A stretch of 64,000 bases of DNA from Sphaeramia orbicularis. Taxonomy: Eukaryota; Chordata; Actinopteri; Kurtiformes; Apogonidae. The stretch covers positions 44,566,975-44,630,974 of the forward strand of contig NC_043960.1 in NCBI RefSeq assembly GCF_902148855.1, read 5' to 3'. The notes beneath the pieces were generated by a model that was not told where the DNA came from, made no database searches, and worked only from the letters and a program-made list of their open reading frames with translations. This document shows, piece by piece, positions 11,225 to 22,625 of this stretch. The position numbers and the translations under genes were made by a program. Within the stretch, counting starts at the first letter, position 1. Each line of letters begins with the position of its first letter.

Positions 11225-14200
11225 ATGGTAAGTGTGGAGATATTAGCTGAAATACAAGCTGTTTAGAGTAAATGTATTTATTCATTGAATGTATAATTTC
11301 TAAGAATTTGTTCTTCTTCCTGCAGTTCTGCTTTGGATTACTTCAAACCCATGCATCTAAAATGTCTGCCTCATGGATCAGTTTAACCTTTCTTTGCACA
11401 AGTATGTATATTTAACTCCAAAAATAGTTTTTAATTTTCACACTTTCTGCTTGTCATATTCATTTTTGCATAGATTTATTTAATTCTAAATCTAACATGT
11501 TTCTTTCTCCATCCTCAGTGGTGTGCATGTGGACTAGCGTGGACTGCTGGTCTTATTACTACTCTAACAAAACCATGAATTGGGAACAAGCTAGAGACTG
11601 GTGCAAGACCCATTACACAGACATGGTGGCCATCCAGAACCAGGAGGAGATTGCATATCTCAACGACTGGCTGCCCAAGAAACCCACTTACTACTGGATT
11701 GGCATTCGGAAGATCAATGATGTCTGGACCTGGGTCGGCACCAACAAGCCCCTGACAGATGAAGCCAGCAACTGGGCAAAGGATGAGCCAAACAACGGCA
11801 AAACTACACAGACAACAGGGAATAATGAGGACTGTGTGGAGATGTACATCAAGAGGCGTGAGCAGACGGGCAAGTGGAACGATGAGAGATGCGGGAAACC
11901 AAAGACTGCGCTGTGCTATTCAGGTGAGCAAAAGTCAAGGATGATGATACAAGGCTTTATTCATACATTTTTAACACAACTGTATTTATTTTGTAGATGT
12001 TTATTACAAGTCACTGTGCTATTGTCTTTTAATTGTTATCTTACACTGCTTTTATACTGCTTTTATCTCATGACTTTTATTCTGATTGTATCTTTTAATT
12101 TTTTACACTTATACTCTGAGAGACCTATCTTATCTTATCTTGCAAATTTACATATATTACTCGTAACATATTGATGTCTTTTTAATCAAAGTGCAATGAA
12201 ATTATGTTTTAACACACACTATAACTTTTTTGTAATCTTGTTTTTTTTCCAGCCGCCTGCAAGAATGATTCATGCCTCTACGGAGACTGTGTAGAGACCA
12301 TCAACAGCCATAGGTGTGAGTGCTATGAAGGATTTTACGGAGAAAAGTGTGATCAAAGTAAGTAGTACAATTATGTAATAGTAAATTAATTTCTTTATAT
12401 TTCATTCATATTTATTAGAATCTAATTTTGTGTTTTGTTTTTTTTTTTGTTGGCAGTTGTTAAGTGCAACAAAGATGAGGTGACAGTCCCCGATAAAGGG
12501 AGTGTAAACTGCACTCATAGGTATGGAGACTTCTTTTACGATTCCCTGTGCCAGTACTCCTGTGAGGAAGGATACAACCTGAGTATGACGAGGCCGTTGA
12601 GATGCACTGCTTCTGAAGCCTGGTCAGATCAGCCTCCAACCTGTGAATGTGAGTTGTATTAATATGACATGTCAAAACAGAAGAACACAAATAAAGAGAT
12701 GGTCTTTTTTTTTTTTTTTTTTTTACTCTGTCCAAGGATGCTGCTGTAACATGTTTTTTATGATTGTCTGACCCACAGTGGTTCAGTGCCCGGGGCTGTC
12801 ACATCCGGACAGGGGTTCCATGACATGCTCTGATCCCCTGGGCCTTTCCAGTTTCCAGTCCACTTGTGTATTTACTTGTGATGAAGGCTATGTGCGTTCC
12901 GGTTCCAGCTCTGATGTTTTGCAATGTGAAGCAACAGGAAACTGGAATGCCTCGCAGCCTTCTTGTAATCGTAAGTTTCCATGTTTTATAAGCTACCATG
13001 AGATTTCAGTTTTCTGAGGCTGTCCTGTTGACCTCACCTGGCCTTCCTCTGATTGTTTTTCAGCTGTCCAGTGTTCGTCTCTCACAGAGCTGGAGAATGG
13101 TTTCATCAACTGTGGAGATGATGCCAACACAAAGTTTACCTATGAAAATACCTGCACCTTCAGCTGTGCTCCTGGATATAAGCTGGTGGGATCAGAAACA
13201 GTCACATGCATGTCATCAGCTGAGTGGAGTGAGAGTATGCCCCACTGTGAAGGTAAGAACACACACTTAGATTTTTTATCTAAGTCGAGAATTCTTGTTT
13301 TGTGGCTTAAAGAAAGTCCTCTTATATCTATATATTTTTTGTCATTAGCCATCACCTGCCAGACTCCAGAAAAAGAAGATCATCTGATCGTTCAGTGCAG
13401 CGGTCTTGAATCTGATCTGCGTCCTGAATCCACCTGCAGCTTTAGCTGTGAGGCCGGCTTTGAACTACAAGGAGAGCAAACTATTCAGTGTTCTGGAAAT
13501 GGAGAGTGGAATGAAGTTGCACCTACCTGCAAAGGTATGGACATATTTTGTGACATACATTGTTACTGACAACAGATTAGATTGTTTTTATCTAAGTCGA
13601 GAATTCTTGTTTTGTGGTTTTAAGAAAGTCCTCTTATATTTATATATTTTTTTCTCATTAGCCATCACCTGCCAGATTCCAGAAAAAGGAGATCACCTGA
13701 TCATTCAGTGCAGCGGTCTTGAATCTGATCTGCGTCCTGAATCCACCTGCAGCTTTAGCTGTGAGGCCGGCTTTGAACTACAAGGAGAGCAAACCATTCA
13801 GTGTTCTGGAAATGGAGAGTGGAATGAAGTTGCACCTACCTGTAAAGGTATGGATGCATTTTGTGACATAAATTGTTACTGACAGCAAAACACAGCAACA
13901 AAGTATTTTTCTTTTGAGGTATGTCTTAACGTTTCATACTTTTTTTTTGTTTAGCAATCAGTTGCCCTGCACCTGAGATTTCACCAAGAGGCGTGGTCAG
14001 CTGCACACCCTCCCCCTCTTCGCCACCTTCTGCTGACACCCAGTATCCTCTTGGTACAGTCTGCACTTTCAGCTGCGATGAAGGCCATGAGCTACAAGGA
14101 GACCTCAGTATGGAGTGTGCCCATCCCGGCCAGTGGACCTCCACATCACCAACATGCACAGGTAAACAGGTGGACTCATGTCACCTGCATTATTTGATTT

Positions 14201-14890
14201 TATTTTATCAGACAGTGGTGTACCAAGAATGTAAGTGTATCTTCTTCACTGATATGTGATAGTTAACAGTGGCTCTTTCTTCTTGCAGCAGTAAGATGCC
14301 CTTTGCTTGAGGCTCCTGAAAATGGTCATATCAACTGTTCAGCCAGTGAGTCAGTGTACAACTCTCAGTGCTCCTTCACATGTGACCAAGGCTACTCATT
14401 AGAGGGACTTGAGCGGCTGACTTGTGATCATCACGGCAACTGGACTGCAGAGAAACCCACCTGCAAAGGTAAACCAAATGACAAGAAAGGGAACAAATAT
14501 TAAAGTAAATCAAATAAATAAAATGTCATGCAAAAGTCAAATACGATCTTGACCTTCAGCATTTGTTGTTTTCACAGAAGCAGAACCACCATCTGAGATT
14601 ACAGCCATTGCATCTGGAGTGACAGTAGGGGGTGCTGTGTCATTATCTGGTCTGTCTTTGGCCATGTGGCTCCTGAAACGACTGAGGCAGAAAGTATCCA
14701 AGTTCGAGTTAAACAGGTGAGATGCAGCTCACCTCTGTCAAATCAAACACATGCACACTTATTTTTAAAAATCAAAAATAATGTCATGAATTACGAAGCT
14801 CATTATCTTTTTATTCCCTTTTCTTCTAGCAACTCTGACATAGAGGCCCCTCCCCAGGTCTACAAGAACAGCACTGAGAACCTCTTATAG
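11225..14890 (+). CDS. sele: E-selectin-like adhesion receptor, 13 coding exons, complete
   Basis: Endothelial-type selectin binding sialylated, fucosylated glycans on leukocytes. Exons: 11225-11227 (ATG only), 11326-11401, 11519-11923, 12253-12357, 12457-12648, 12779-12970, 13064-13252, 13349-13534, 13662-13847, 13955-14161, 14289-14468, 14578-14716 and 14830-14890. All junctions keep phase, giving 706 aa. The order is signal peptide, C-type lectin domain ([13 protein letters not shown] to TALCYS), EGF domain, seven CCP domains, membrane segment ([20 protein letters not shown]) and cytoplasmic tail. The lectin calcium ligands EPN, E (in NNEDCVE) and ND (KWNDE) are all present. A short insertion separates EPN from NED. 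The tail ends STENLL. The call as E-type rests on position first in the trio, the kB/TATA promoter and the SDIEAP...Y tail. CCP4 and CCP5 are near-identical duplicates. Human SELE has six CCPs. Confidence 0.9.
13270..13875 (+). repeat. Tandem duplication of a CCP exon in the E-selectin-like gene
   Basis: Two units of about 313 bp, each an intron tail plus CCP exon (exons 13349-13534 and 13662-13847), are nearly identical in exon and intron. The shared intron words are 'tctaagtcgagaattcttg' and 'aagaaagtcctcttatat'. The proteins differ at only a few positions (for example QTPEKED versus QIPEKGD). Confidence 0.93.
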
Positions 14891-15370
14891 AACCCAGCAG
14901 AGACAGCTTTGTACACAGTGTATTTTACATTTTTCCATGTAATTGTATTTTTGCTTCATAGTTCAGTGTAATTTGAATAATATTTTAAAAAGTACATTAA
15001 TTTGACACATTGTAAAAACAGACTATATGCTATCCGTTTTTTGTAACAGAAGGTTGTGTTTGATTTGTTGTTACATATTCAATTGAATTTCACAAGATTT
15101 GTGATGTTCTGTACTGTGATTACTCACCTGTGTATTTCCTCCTAAGGGGAGTTTGTTCTTGAACATATTGTTCAACAGCTTCATGCAGCATGCTGGAGAT
15201 GTGGTTACTGATGTTATTGTAAATGTTACATGACATTTTGGTTTGCCATGTCATTGCCAAACTGTGAATAAGTTCATTATACAATGATATTTATGTAATA
15301 TTTATTTAATAGATGCTTATTGTATGTTTTTTTTTGTTTTTTTTGTCTTATCCATGTGTGTTATCTTGAT

Positions 15371-15376
15371 AATAAA
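15371..15376 (+). terminator. Polyadenylation signal of the E-selectin-like gene
   Basis: AATAAA 480 bp downstream of the stop codon, in an AT-rich 3'UTR, followed by T-rich sequence. Confidence 0.65.
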
Positions 15377-16461
15377 ACTTCAAATCTATATCATGAACAT
15401 TGTTTTGATTTATTTCATCATTAGTTTTATGCATTTTTTACTATGCAATAAACACATAGACTGCGAGCACATATTAAAACATTGATGCTAAAGCAAGTTG
15501 AAAGAGTAAATTAATCAAACCAGGTCCCTATTCTAACAGTATAATACAGTCTAACATATACTGTATTTATTTATTAATTTACTGTATTTAACTGACAAAA
15601 GTGCAAGGAAAAGATTTTCAGGGGTTTCAAACTTCCTTTTATTTTTGAAATATGAATAAATTTAGATTTTGATACCCCCAACACGCTCTAAAAACTTGAC
15701 ACAGAGACATGTTTACTATTCTGTTGGATCAGCATTGTTTTTAATGATGCTTATTAATCATGGCCAAGTGAGGACACAATTTTTTTGTATTATTGCAGGC
15801 ATATTTTTGTGTCCATTCTTGCTGAATATATATGTCTTTTTTCTTTTTTTTCTTTTTCTTTTTTTTAAAGATCCAGAAATAACCTTTTCCAAATACAATA
15901 CAGACCTCTTTTTGTCTGGCAATAACCTCCATTGGAAGGGTCAGAACAAAATAGCTGAATAGCCGTGAGAGGCAAAGAAACAAGGAAGGAATACTGCAAC
16001 ATCAGTCTCTTTTCCAGATCAACAAATCCAGTGTCCCGCGTCAGCATTTTAAAAAAAGCAGAAATAGATCAGACACCTTGCTAAGGCGTCTCTTTGTCTG
16101 TAATCTGTTGCTGAATAACCTTAAAATAATATTGTATTATTGTAATATTATTGTACTTTAGTGACTCAGTTAAGATCCTGAATGGAACTTCCTGAATAAC
16201 AGCATTAGGGCCAGAAAGAAAACCCTTCCTTAGGGTATTTAAAGGGCAAAATGATCCAAGTAATATTTGTGCTCATTTTTATCTCTAAATTTTTTTTCCC
16301 ATACATTTCCCAGAAAAATTGATTATTTCTACAACATCCAGTTCAAGTGAAAGCAGTCATTAAATCAGTGATTCAGGGCATTTTTCATCACATTCATTCA
16401 TTCTGTACAACAAACTTCCAGGTATTCTATGTTAATGTAGCAGTGAATAGTCTGAAAGTAA
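15377..16461. other. Intergenic between E- and L-selectin-like genes
   Basis: No gene recognised. It holds poly-T/poly-A tracts near 15835-15870 and otherwise unremarkable AT-rich sequence. The right end should carry the proximal promoter of the L-like gene. Confidence 0.5.
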
Positions 16462-16469
16462 TATAAAAG
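16462..16469 (+). promoter_or_regulatory. TATA box of the L-selectin-like gene
   Basis: TATAAAAG, 282 bp upstream of the ATG at 16744. Transcription would start near 16490-16500 and run into exon 1 without an intron, leaving a 5'UTR of about 250 bases. Confidence 0.55.
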
Positions 16470-16743
16470 CTTGCTGCAGACACCTACTTTACGGGAGTCT
16501 AACTCCACTGCTGGAGTGTAATGCTTTATCATTATTGTGAGAAACATTAAGATTTAGTTTCTTTCAATCATTTAAGCAAATTACAAGATCTCCATGAGTC
16601 TGTATGTTCTGAAATAGTTTTTTTTTTTATCTTTATGATAGACATACATACTTTTGCTTCTGGTTGTTGTATTGGGATAAAAATTATTTAGCTATTTTTC
16701 TATTTTATTTATTGTATTTTGCTGTTTACTCTTTGAAGAGGTT

Positions 16744-18814
16744 ATGAAGTGGACACTTATTTCTCTCCTCAGTAAGTATTGTCTTTACTACAAATATAGA
16801 TCTACTGACATTATACCATACATGAATTTACAGTGTACTTCACACATGTGATGGTTAATTCTGATTGTAAATTGGCAGTAGGTGGCTGCTTGGCTCAGAT
16901 TACCTTGGGCTGGACGTATCACTACTCTAACAAGAGCATGAGCTGGGACAAGGCCAGGCAGTTTTGCAAGACCAATTTCACAGATATGGTGGTCATCCAA
17001 AGCCAGGAGGAGAACAACTACCTGGTCAAACTGCTGCCTGACAGAGACAGGAGTCCATATTTCTGGATCGGAATCACAAAAAAACAAAAGAATGAAACTT
17101 GGACGTGGGTTGGAAATAACAGCACGTGGATTGGGAACCAGTCATGGGCAGAAAATGAGCCCAACAACGACCACAGCAACGAGTTTTGTGTGGAAATCTA
17201 CACCAACCAAGGGAAAAACAGAGGCAAGTGGAATGATGAGAAATGCGCTAATCCAAAATTCGCTGCTTGTTATAAAGGTATGTAAAGCACATTCCTTTTT
17301 TTTTTTTTTTTTTGAAAATTTACAATACTTTAAAAATTCATGGCAGTTTAAACAACACACTTTTACTTCACAGCCCAGTGTAACGCGACAATATGTGGAA
17401 GAGGAAGGTGCCATGAGACTATTGAAAACATAACCTGCATATGTGAACCTGGTTTTGTGGGAGACAGATGTGAAACGGGTAAGAAAGGAGTCACCACTTT
17501 AATACTGATTTTTTATTTTTATTTTTTTAGATTACATCATAAGTCATCAGTAAAACTTTCAAAAGAGTCAGAGGTTCCCTTTTTTATCCTGGCCCACATA
17601 ATCTGCAAACTGTACCTGAAAACTACTCCATTCAGCAATACCAGGCTATGATGCAAAGCCAGGTAGTATTAATAGCAAATTACTAGTGACCTTTCATTAT
17701 CTCCTACTACAGAATTTCCCCTTTGCCCTTCTTCTGGATAAATATTTTTTTTCGCTGAACATTGACATTAAGCCTGGCATCTGTTTCCTGTGTTTCCTGA
17801 GAGAGTACTGAGCATCCCATTGAATATACTGATCAAAAAGTCTGACATCAGCCAGAGCTTTTTCTGTATTTTCATAAAAGGAAGCTGTTCTGTGGTGTTA
17901 CATGAATGTTTCCCTGGCAAACGTTTACCCGAGTGTCTGTGCAGCTGTGGAGTGCCCCCCTTTGTCTGAACCTGATAACGGGGAGCTCATCTGCCCTGGA
18001 GGAAACCAGAGGTTCAACTCAACATGTCAGTTTAAATGCTCCTTTGGCCTCCTGATGATAGGATCAGCAGATATTACCTGTGGGATTAATGGGGTCTGGA
18101 GTGGACAGAGACCTGTTTGTGCAAGTAATTGTTATTTTCAGATTTTTACTTTTAACCTGAAAAAGAAAGGCAAATCCTGCTTGAAACTTATATTAGTACT
18201 GCTATAATATAATATAATATAATATAATATAATATAATATAATATAATATAATATAATATAATATAATAATGTACTGTTGCTATTGCAGTAGTGTTGCAT
18301 TATCAGTAAATAAATAAATCACATCAGACTGTGACATCGGGTGACTCTAATGTGTGTTTTATTTTCCCAGGCTATAAACATACTCTCTGGGCTGTGACTG
18401 GGTGTGGAGCCACATCAGCACTCTGCTGTCTGTGTTTTTGCTGGATGAAGCGCAGAAAGAGTAAGTGTTTTCCAGTTCACTATTTAGAAATATAGATGCA
18501 ATGCAATCTCATTGCAACACAACTCAACAGGGATCTGTTTGTCTCATTTCTCATAGGAAAGAAACTTGCCCAAGTAAGGTCAGTGTTGAAACCGGACCTT
18601 GTTCAAATCCTGCTCCACCCATGTGCACCCTTTATTATGTTCAGCTTTAAAATGTTTGTCTTCAAAAGTGTTTATAATAAATGGCATACCTGTTTTCTGA
18701 TTCATAAAATAATGATACTTATTAATATTAGTGATTGTTATTCATTTTATTTTGCTTGTACTTTATAGGCACCTTCAGGATGTGACAAGTCCTTCCAATG
18801 GAGTTCAAGGATAA
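16744..18814 (+). CDS. sell: L-selectin-like adhesion receptor, 7 exons, complete
   Basis: Leukocyte-type selectin for rolling and homing. Exons 16744-16771, 16879-17277, 17374-17478, 17945-18124, 18371-18460, 18557-18578 and 18769-18814 join in phase to 289 aa. The order is signal peptide (MKWTLISLLIGGCLAQ), lectin domain (WTYHYSNKSMSW to AACYK), EGF domain (NATICGRGRCHE...GDRCE), one CCP domain, a cysteine-rich membrane segment (LWAVTGCGATSALCC...) and a basic tail. The tail starts KRRKRKKLAQ and ends NGVQG. A basic juxtamembrane tail suits an L-selectin, whose tail binds calmodulin and ERM proteins. The calcium ligands EPN, E (SNEFC) and ND are present, but the glycan-contact stretch after VEIY reads TNQ instead of IKR. 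Human SELL has two CCPs; this gene has one. The last two exon junctions were chosen for phase and a short tail and are the least certain. Confidence 0.86.
18205..18270 (+). repeat. (TAATA)n microsatellite in an L-selectin-like intron
   Basis: About 13 copies of a TATAA pentamer between the CCP exon and the membrane-segment exon. Confidence 0.95.
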
Positions 18815-19067
18815 AGGACGACTGTAACCTCATCTATGTCTTGAAGTATTTCAACAATATCATGCAGTTGTTGTACTCTGTCATCAGAATGTACCTAAAC
18901 TATACAAGACACATTATGTCTAGTAAACTACATGTCTGATCTGCTGTTAGTCTTCTGTGTGCTTATATGTGTTTATATTTGCTTAGGTGACAAAATATAT
19001 TTTCTGCATTTTCTGGTCTCTTATGTTTCATTATTGAGATATATTCATATATGATCACATTTTCTTG

Positions 19068-19073
19068 AATAAA
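19068..19073 (+). terminator. Polyadenylation signal of the L-selectin-like gene
   Basis: AATAAA 254 bp downstream of the stop, followed by T/GT-rich sequence at 19100-19125, a typical downstream element. Confidence 0.7.
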
Positions 19074-19296
19074 ATTCACATTTAATTTGAATAGTGAGGA
19101 TCTTTATTTTGTGTGTGTGTGTTATCTTGGTATTTTTTAGCCCACTCTCACTTTGAGGTCTCACAACTTGGCCCATAAGTTGAATTATTGTACTTTACAT
19201 TTCTAGGAAATAAATGTTATGTCCTCATAAGTGAATAATGCAAGGATGCATGTGTGTGTTTGTACTGGGGTGTTATGGGTGCCAGAGTCTGTGCCC

Positions 19297-19309
19297 TTCC
19301 TGAAAGGAA
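19297..19309. promoter_or_regulatory. Palindromic STAT/ETS-like site upstream of the P-selectin-like gene
   Basis: TTCCTGAAAGGAA is a near-perfect inverted repeat overlapping an ETS core (AGGAAG), about 130 bp upstream of the ATG. No TATA box is seen here. Mammalian SELP promoters are TATA-less and use ETS, STAT6 and kB sites, so the context fits. The functional claim is inference. Confidence 0.35.
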
Positions 19310-19440
19310 GTTACAGTAAAAGTGATATTACAAAACTGGTCATTGACTCATTCCCTGAAGGACAATTTAAAGTATTTTCCCATCGATCTTCGTCAAAGCA
19401 CAGTAAAAGCAACAAGAATGAGTGATTGAAGACAGATGAA

Positions 19441-22400
19441 ATGGTAAGCTACAGCCATGCAGGCGCTGGACATTTCCGCATTCCACTTTGGTATTAAGCT
19501 TTTCTTTTTGTACTCATTAAGTCTCTGTCTTTGTTAGATGTTTCTTGAATCAGCTCATATCAGAATAAACCTGCATCACGGGATGCTGATCGTTGCTTTG
19601 ACTGTATTTGTCAAGGGTAAGCCTGCAAAATAAAGGTGGTGCCAGATGGTTTACCTTAAGCTTTTCTGCCTTTATTGCCATAAAAAACAATCCCATCCTC
19701 CTTGATCTCAGACCTAGGTGGCATAGGAGGGGGAGTGCAGGCATGGACCTACCACTACAGCCCCAGGATGAAATGGGAAGATGGACACATCTGGTGCAAA
19801 AAGCACTTTACAGGATTGGTGGTCATCCACAACGAGGAGGAAACTGCATTCGTCAATGACCTGGTGCCATTTACCCGCAGATATTACTGGATTGGTATCA
19901 AAAAGGTGGAGAAAGTCTGGACCTGGGTAGACGCCAATAAGACGGTGCCTTTAGAGGCACAGAACTGGGCCACTGGGGAGCCGGATAACATAACAGGTCA
20001 GGACTGTGTGGAGATCTACATAAAGAGGGACAATGATACGGCCAAGTGGAACAATGAGATGTGCCATCACAGGAAGGCAGCTCTCTGTTACAGGGGTAAA
20101 ATATTATTACTGCTCTCATTGCATTAAAATATCAACTGACTGATGGGAACATACAGTATTATAGAATGTGGTCTCTGTCTGTAGACTCGTGCATACCAGA
20201 CTCCTGCAGTGTTCATGCTGACTGTGTTGAGACTGTAGGGAACTACACCTGCCAGTGCCATCCTGGGTTTATTGGACCACGCTGTCAAGAGGGTGAGCAA
20301 ACATGATCATAATCTTAAAACAAACCAGGCCCTTGAAGTGTGATAGGATCAATGTTTTTAATGTCATCGTTTGATTGATTGATTGATTGACTGAGTGATT
20401 AATCGATCGATTGATTAAAACTTTATTTTACCAGGTAGATTAACTGAGAAGTTCTCATTTACATCGACGACCTGGCCAAGAGGCATCATAGTAGGCAGAT
20501 AAAACAGAAAAAAACAAAACAAAACAAAGAAACGAGTTACAAGTTACAAAGTCACATAACAAGCCATAATAGTGCTAAAAGAGAGTATTATTTACAGTAT
20601 TAGAAGTGGTATATATACAGTATATGTTTAAAAAAGAATAGTAAGAATATAAAAACAGATAATACAGTTTAACATGTGGTACCAGTGCTAAAAGAAACAG
20701 ATGCAGTGTATATATATGGGAACATGTATTAATAAGCAAACTGGCTAAGAGCAAGTGCACTCATCCTGTAGTAATGGTTGTATGGACTTTTTGAAGGAGG
20801 AGGAGGGAATGAAAGAGCTCAGGTTGTAAACTCTTGTTTGATCCAGATTCAGGTTCTCACCACTTTTTCCATCCCTAACCCTTCCCGCTGTTTCCACTCC
20901 AAATGTAACTTTTGGTTGGTAACCATGCCCAAACCCATCTGCCAAAGTCAGTCCAGGTCACCAAATGTCACCGGTGTCAAAAACAATTACTCTAACATTT
21001 AAAAAGTTAAGACATTCTGTATGTTTGTTCTTAGCTAAACAATGTCCAGTTCTGAATGAGACCTTCCGTGGAGGCCGAATGAACTGCAGCCACCCCTTTG
21101 CACCTCACAGCTACAACTCCACCTGTGAGGTCGGTTGTAATGAAGGCTATGAGCTTCACGGATACGACCTCATACGATGTGACCACACCGGCCAGTGGAC
21201 GGCTAGTCTACCCACATGTGAAGGTGAAAGATTCTTACTGAGATTCAATGCATTAAGATTTCTATAAGGACTATATGTCAATGCAAGTTATGTGAAAGTA
21301 ATAAAAGTTAAATGTAAATATAAATACTACATCTTAAACTAAATTGTACATGATGATATATTAATCTAAGTCATTATGCTTAGGCATAGTCCAGAGGCAA
21401 TTTCTCAAAGACTCCATGCCATGACACATTGATGCAGTAATTCATGCAAAAGGAGGCCCAACCAAGTATTGAGTACATAGAAATGAACATACTTCTCAGA
21501 AGCCTGACATTTCTGTTTAAAATATTCATTTTTTAAATTGATTTTATGCAATATTTTCTGAGATACTGAATTTTGGGTTTTCATTATCTGGAAGCCAGAG
21601 GCGATTTCTCATAGACTGCAAGGGAAGCCCGGCTTCCCCTAAAATTACAAAAATCAAATGGTTAAATATGTACGGTTGTGTTGACATTTCATTGACTACA
21701 AATGTGTTAGAGCACGTTCATCCCAAAGACGAGTTCGTTCAGAATCAGCTTTATCACAAATCAACAGACTCGATGTTGTTCACTTCTCATACATTCCCGT
21801 TGCACTGTTTTCTCATTCGATCTATGGTCAGTGCATTTGCCCGTAGACGCTCGGCATCCATGCACGTCAATGGGACTGAGTGGAACAGTTTTTTCATTGC
21901 CTCAAAACTGGACGGTAATTGGATAAATGCCACGATGCTGTCCCGCCCCCGGACGCTCGGCGTCTCTGGGGGTGAATGGAGCTGTGGGCGAAGCTCGGCC
22001 GGGCTGGATACCAGGCTTCCACATGCTAATTGGAGGATCAGTCGAAAGGCTGAATCCCATTTGATTGACAGCTATTTTGAGATATTCTCCTTCACTTGAC
22101 AGAGTTCAGTTTAATACTGTCGCGCATTCTGCTTGTGAAATCGAGAGAGAAACCACTACAAAATTGCTTGTTCATTTCTTGCACTGTAAATAAAACACAC
22201 TCATTGTACTTCCTTGTTTCAATTTAACAGAATTTCAATGTTTTGTTTACTTCGTACAATAAGGTCACTGACCATTTACTTAAAAAGGAACAGAGGGCCG
22301 AATTTATGTTTAAATAACTTGACAAATTTTTTTTTGATGTAAGCCGACAATGAGCTTCCCCTCTCTGAAAGACGAGCAGCCGCCACTGGTTTAGTCAGTA

Positions 22401-22575
22401 TTTAGTTGACATGAAAATGCACACTGACAGTCAATGTAAGCATCACAATTACAGTGTCGACATGCTGCTGTAATGGCATCTTCCTTTTAATTCTGTAAAA
22501 ATTAATCTACAACTACATAGTGTCCTAAAATTTGAACCCTTGTTTTTGTTTTATTATTATTATTATTATTATTAT

Positions 22576-22625
<50 letters not shown>

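Noticed and set aside
12110-12140. Long readthrough after the E-selectin-like lectin exon as an alternative soluble form
   Set aside because: The frame stays open about 250 bases into the intron, but a perfect GTGAGC donor at 11924 and an in-phase EGF exon make splicing the clear choice; there is no polyadenylation signal suggesting use of the readthrough.
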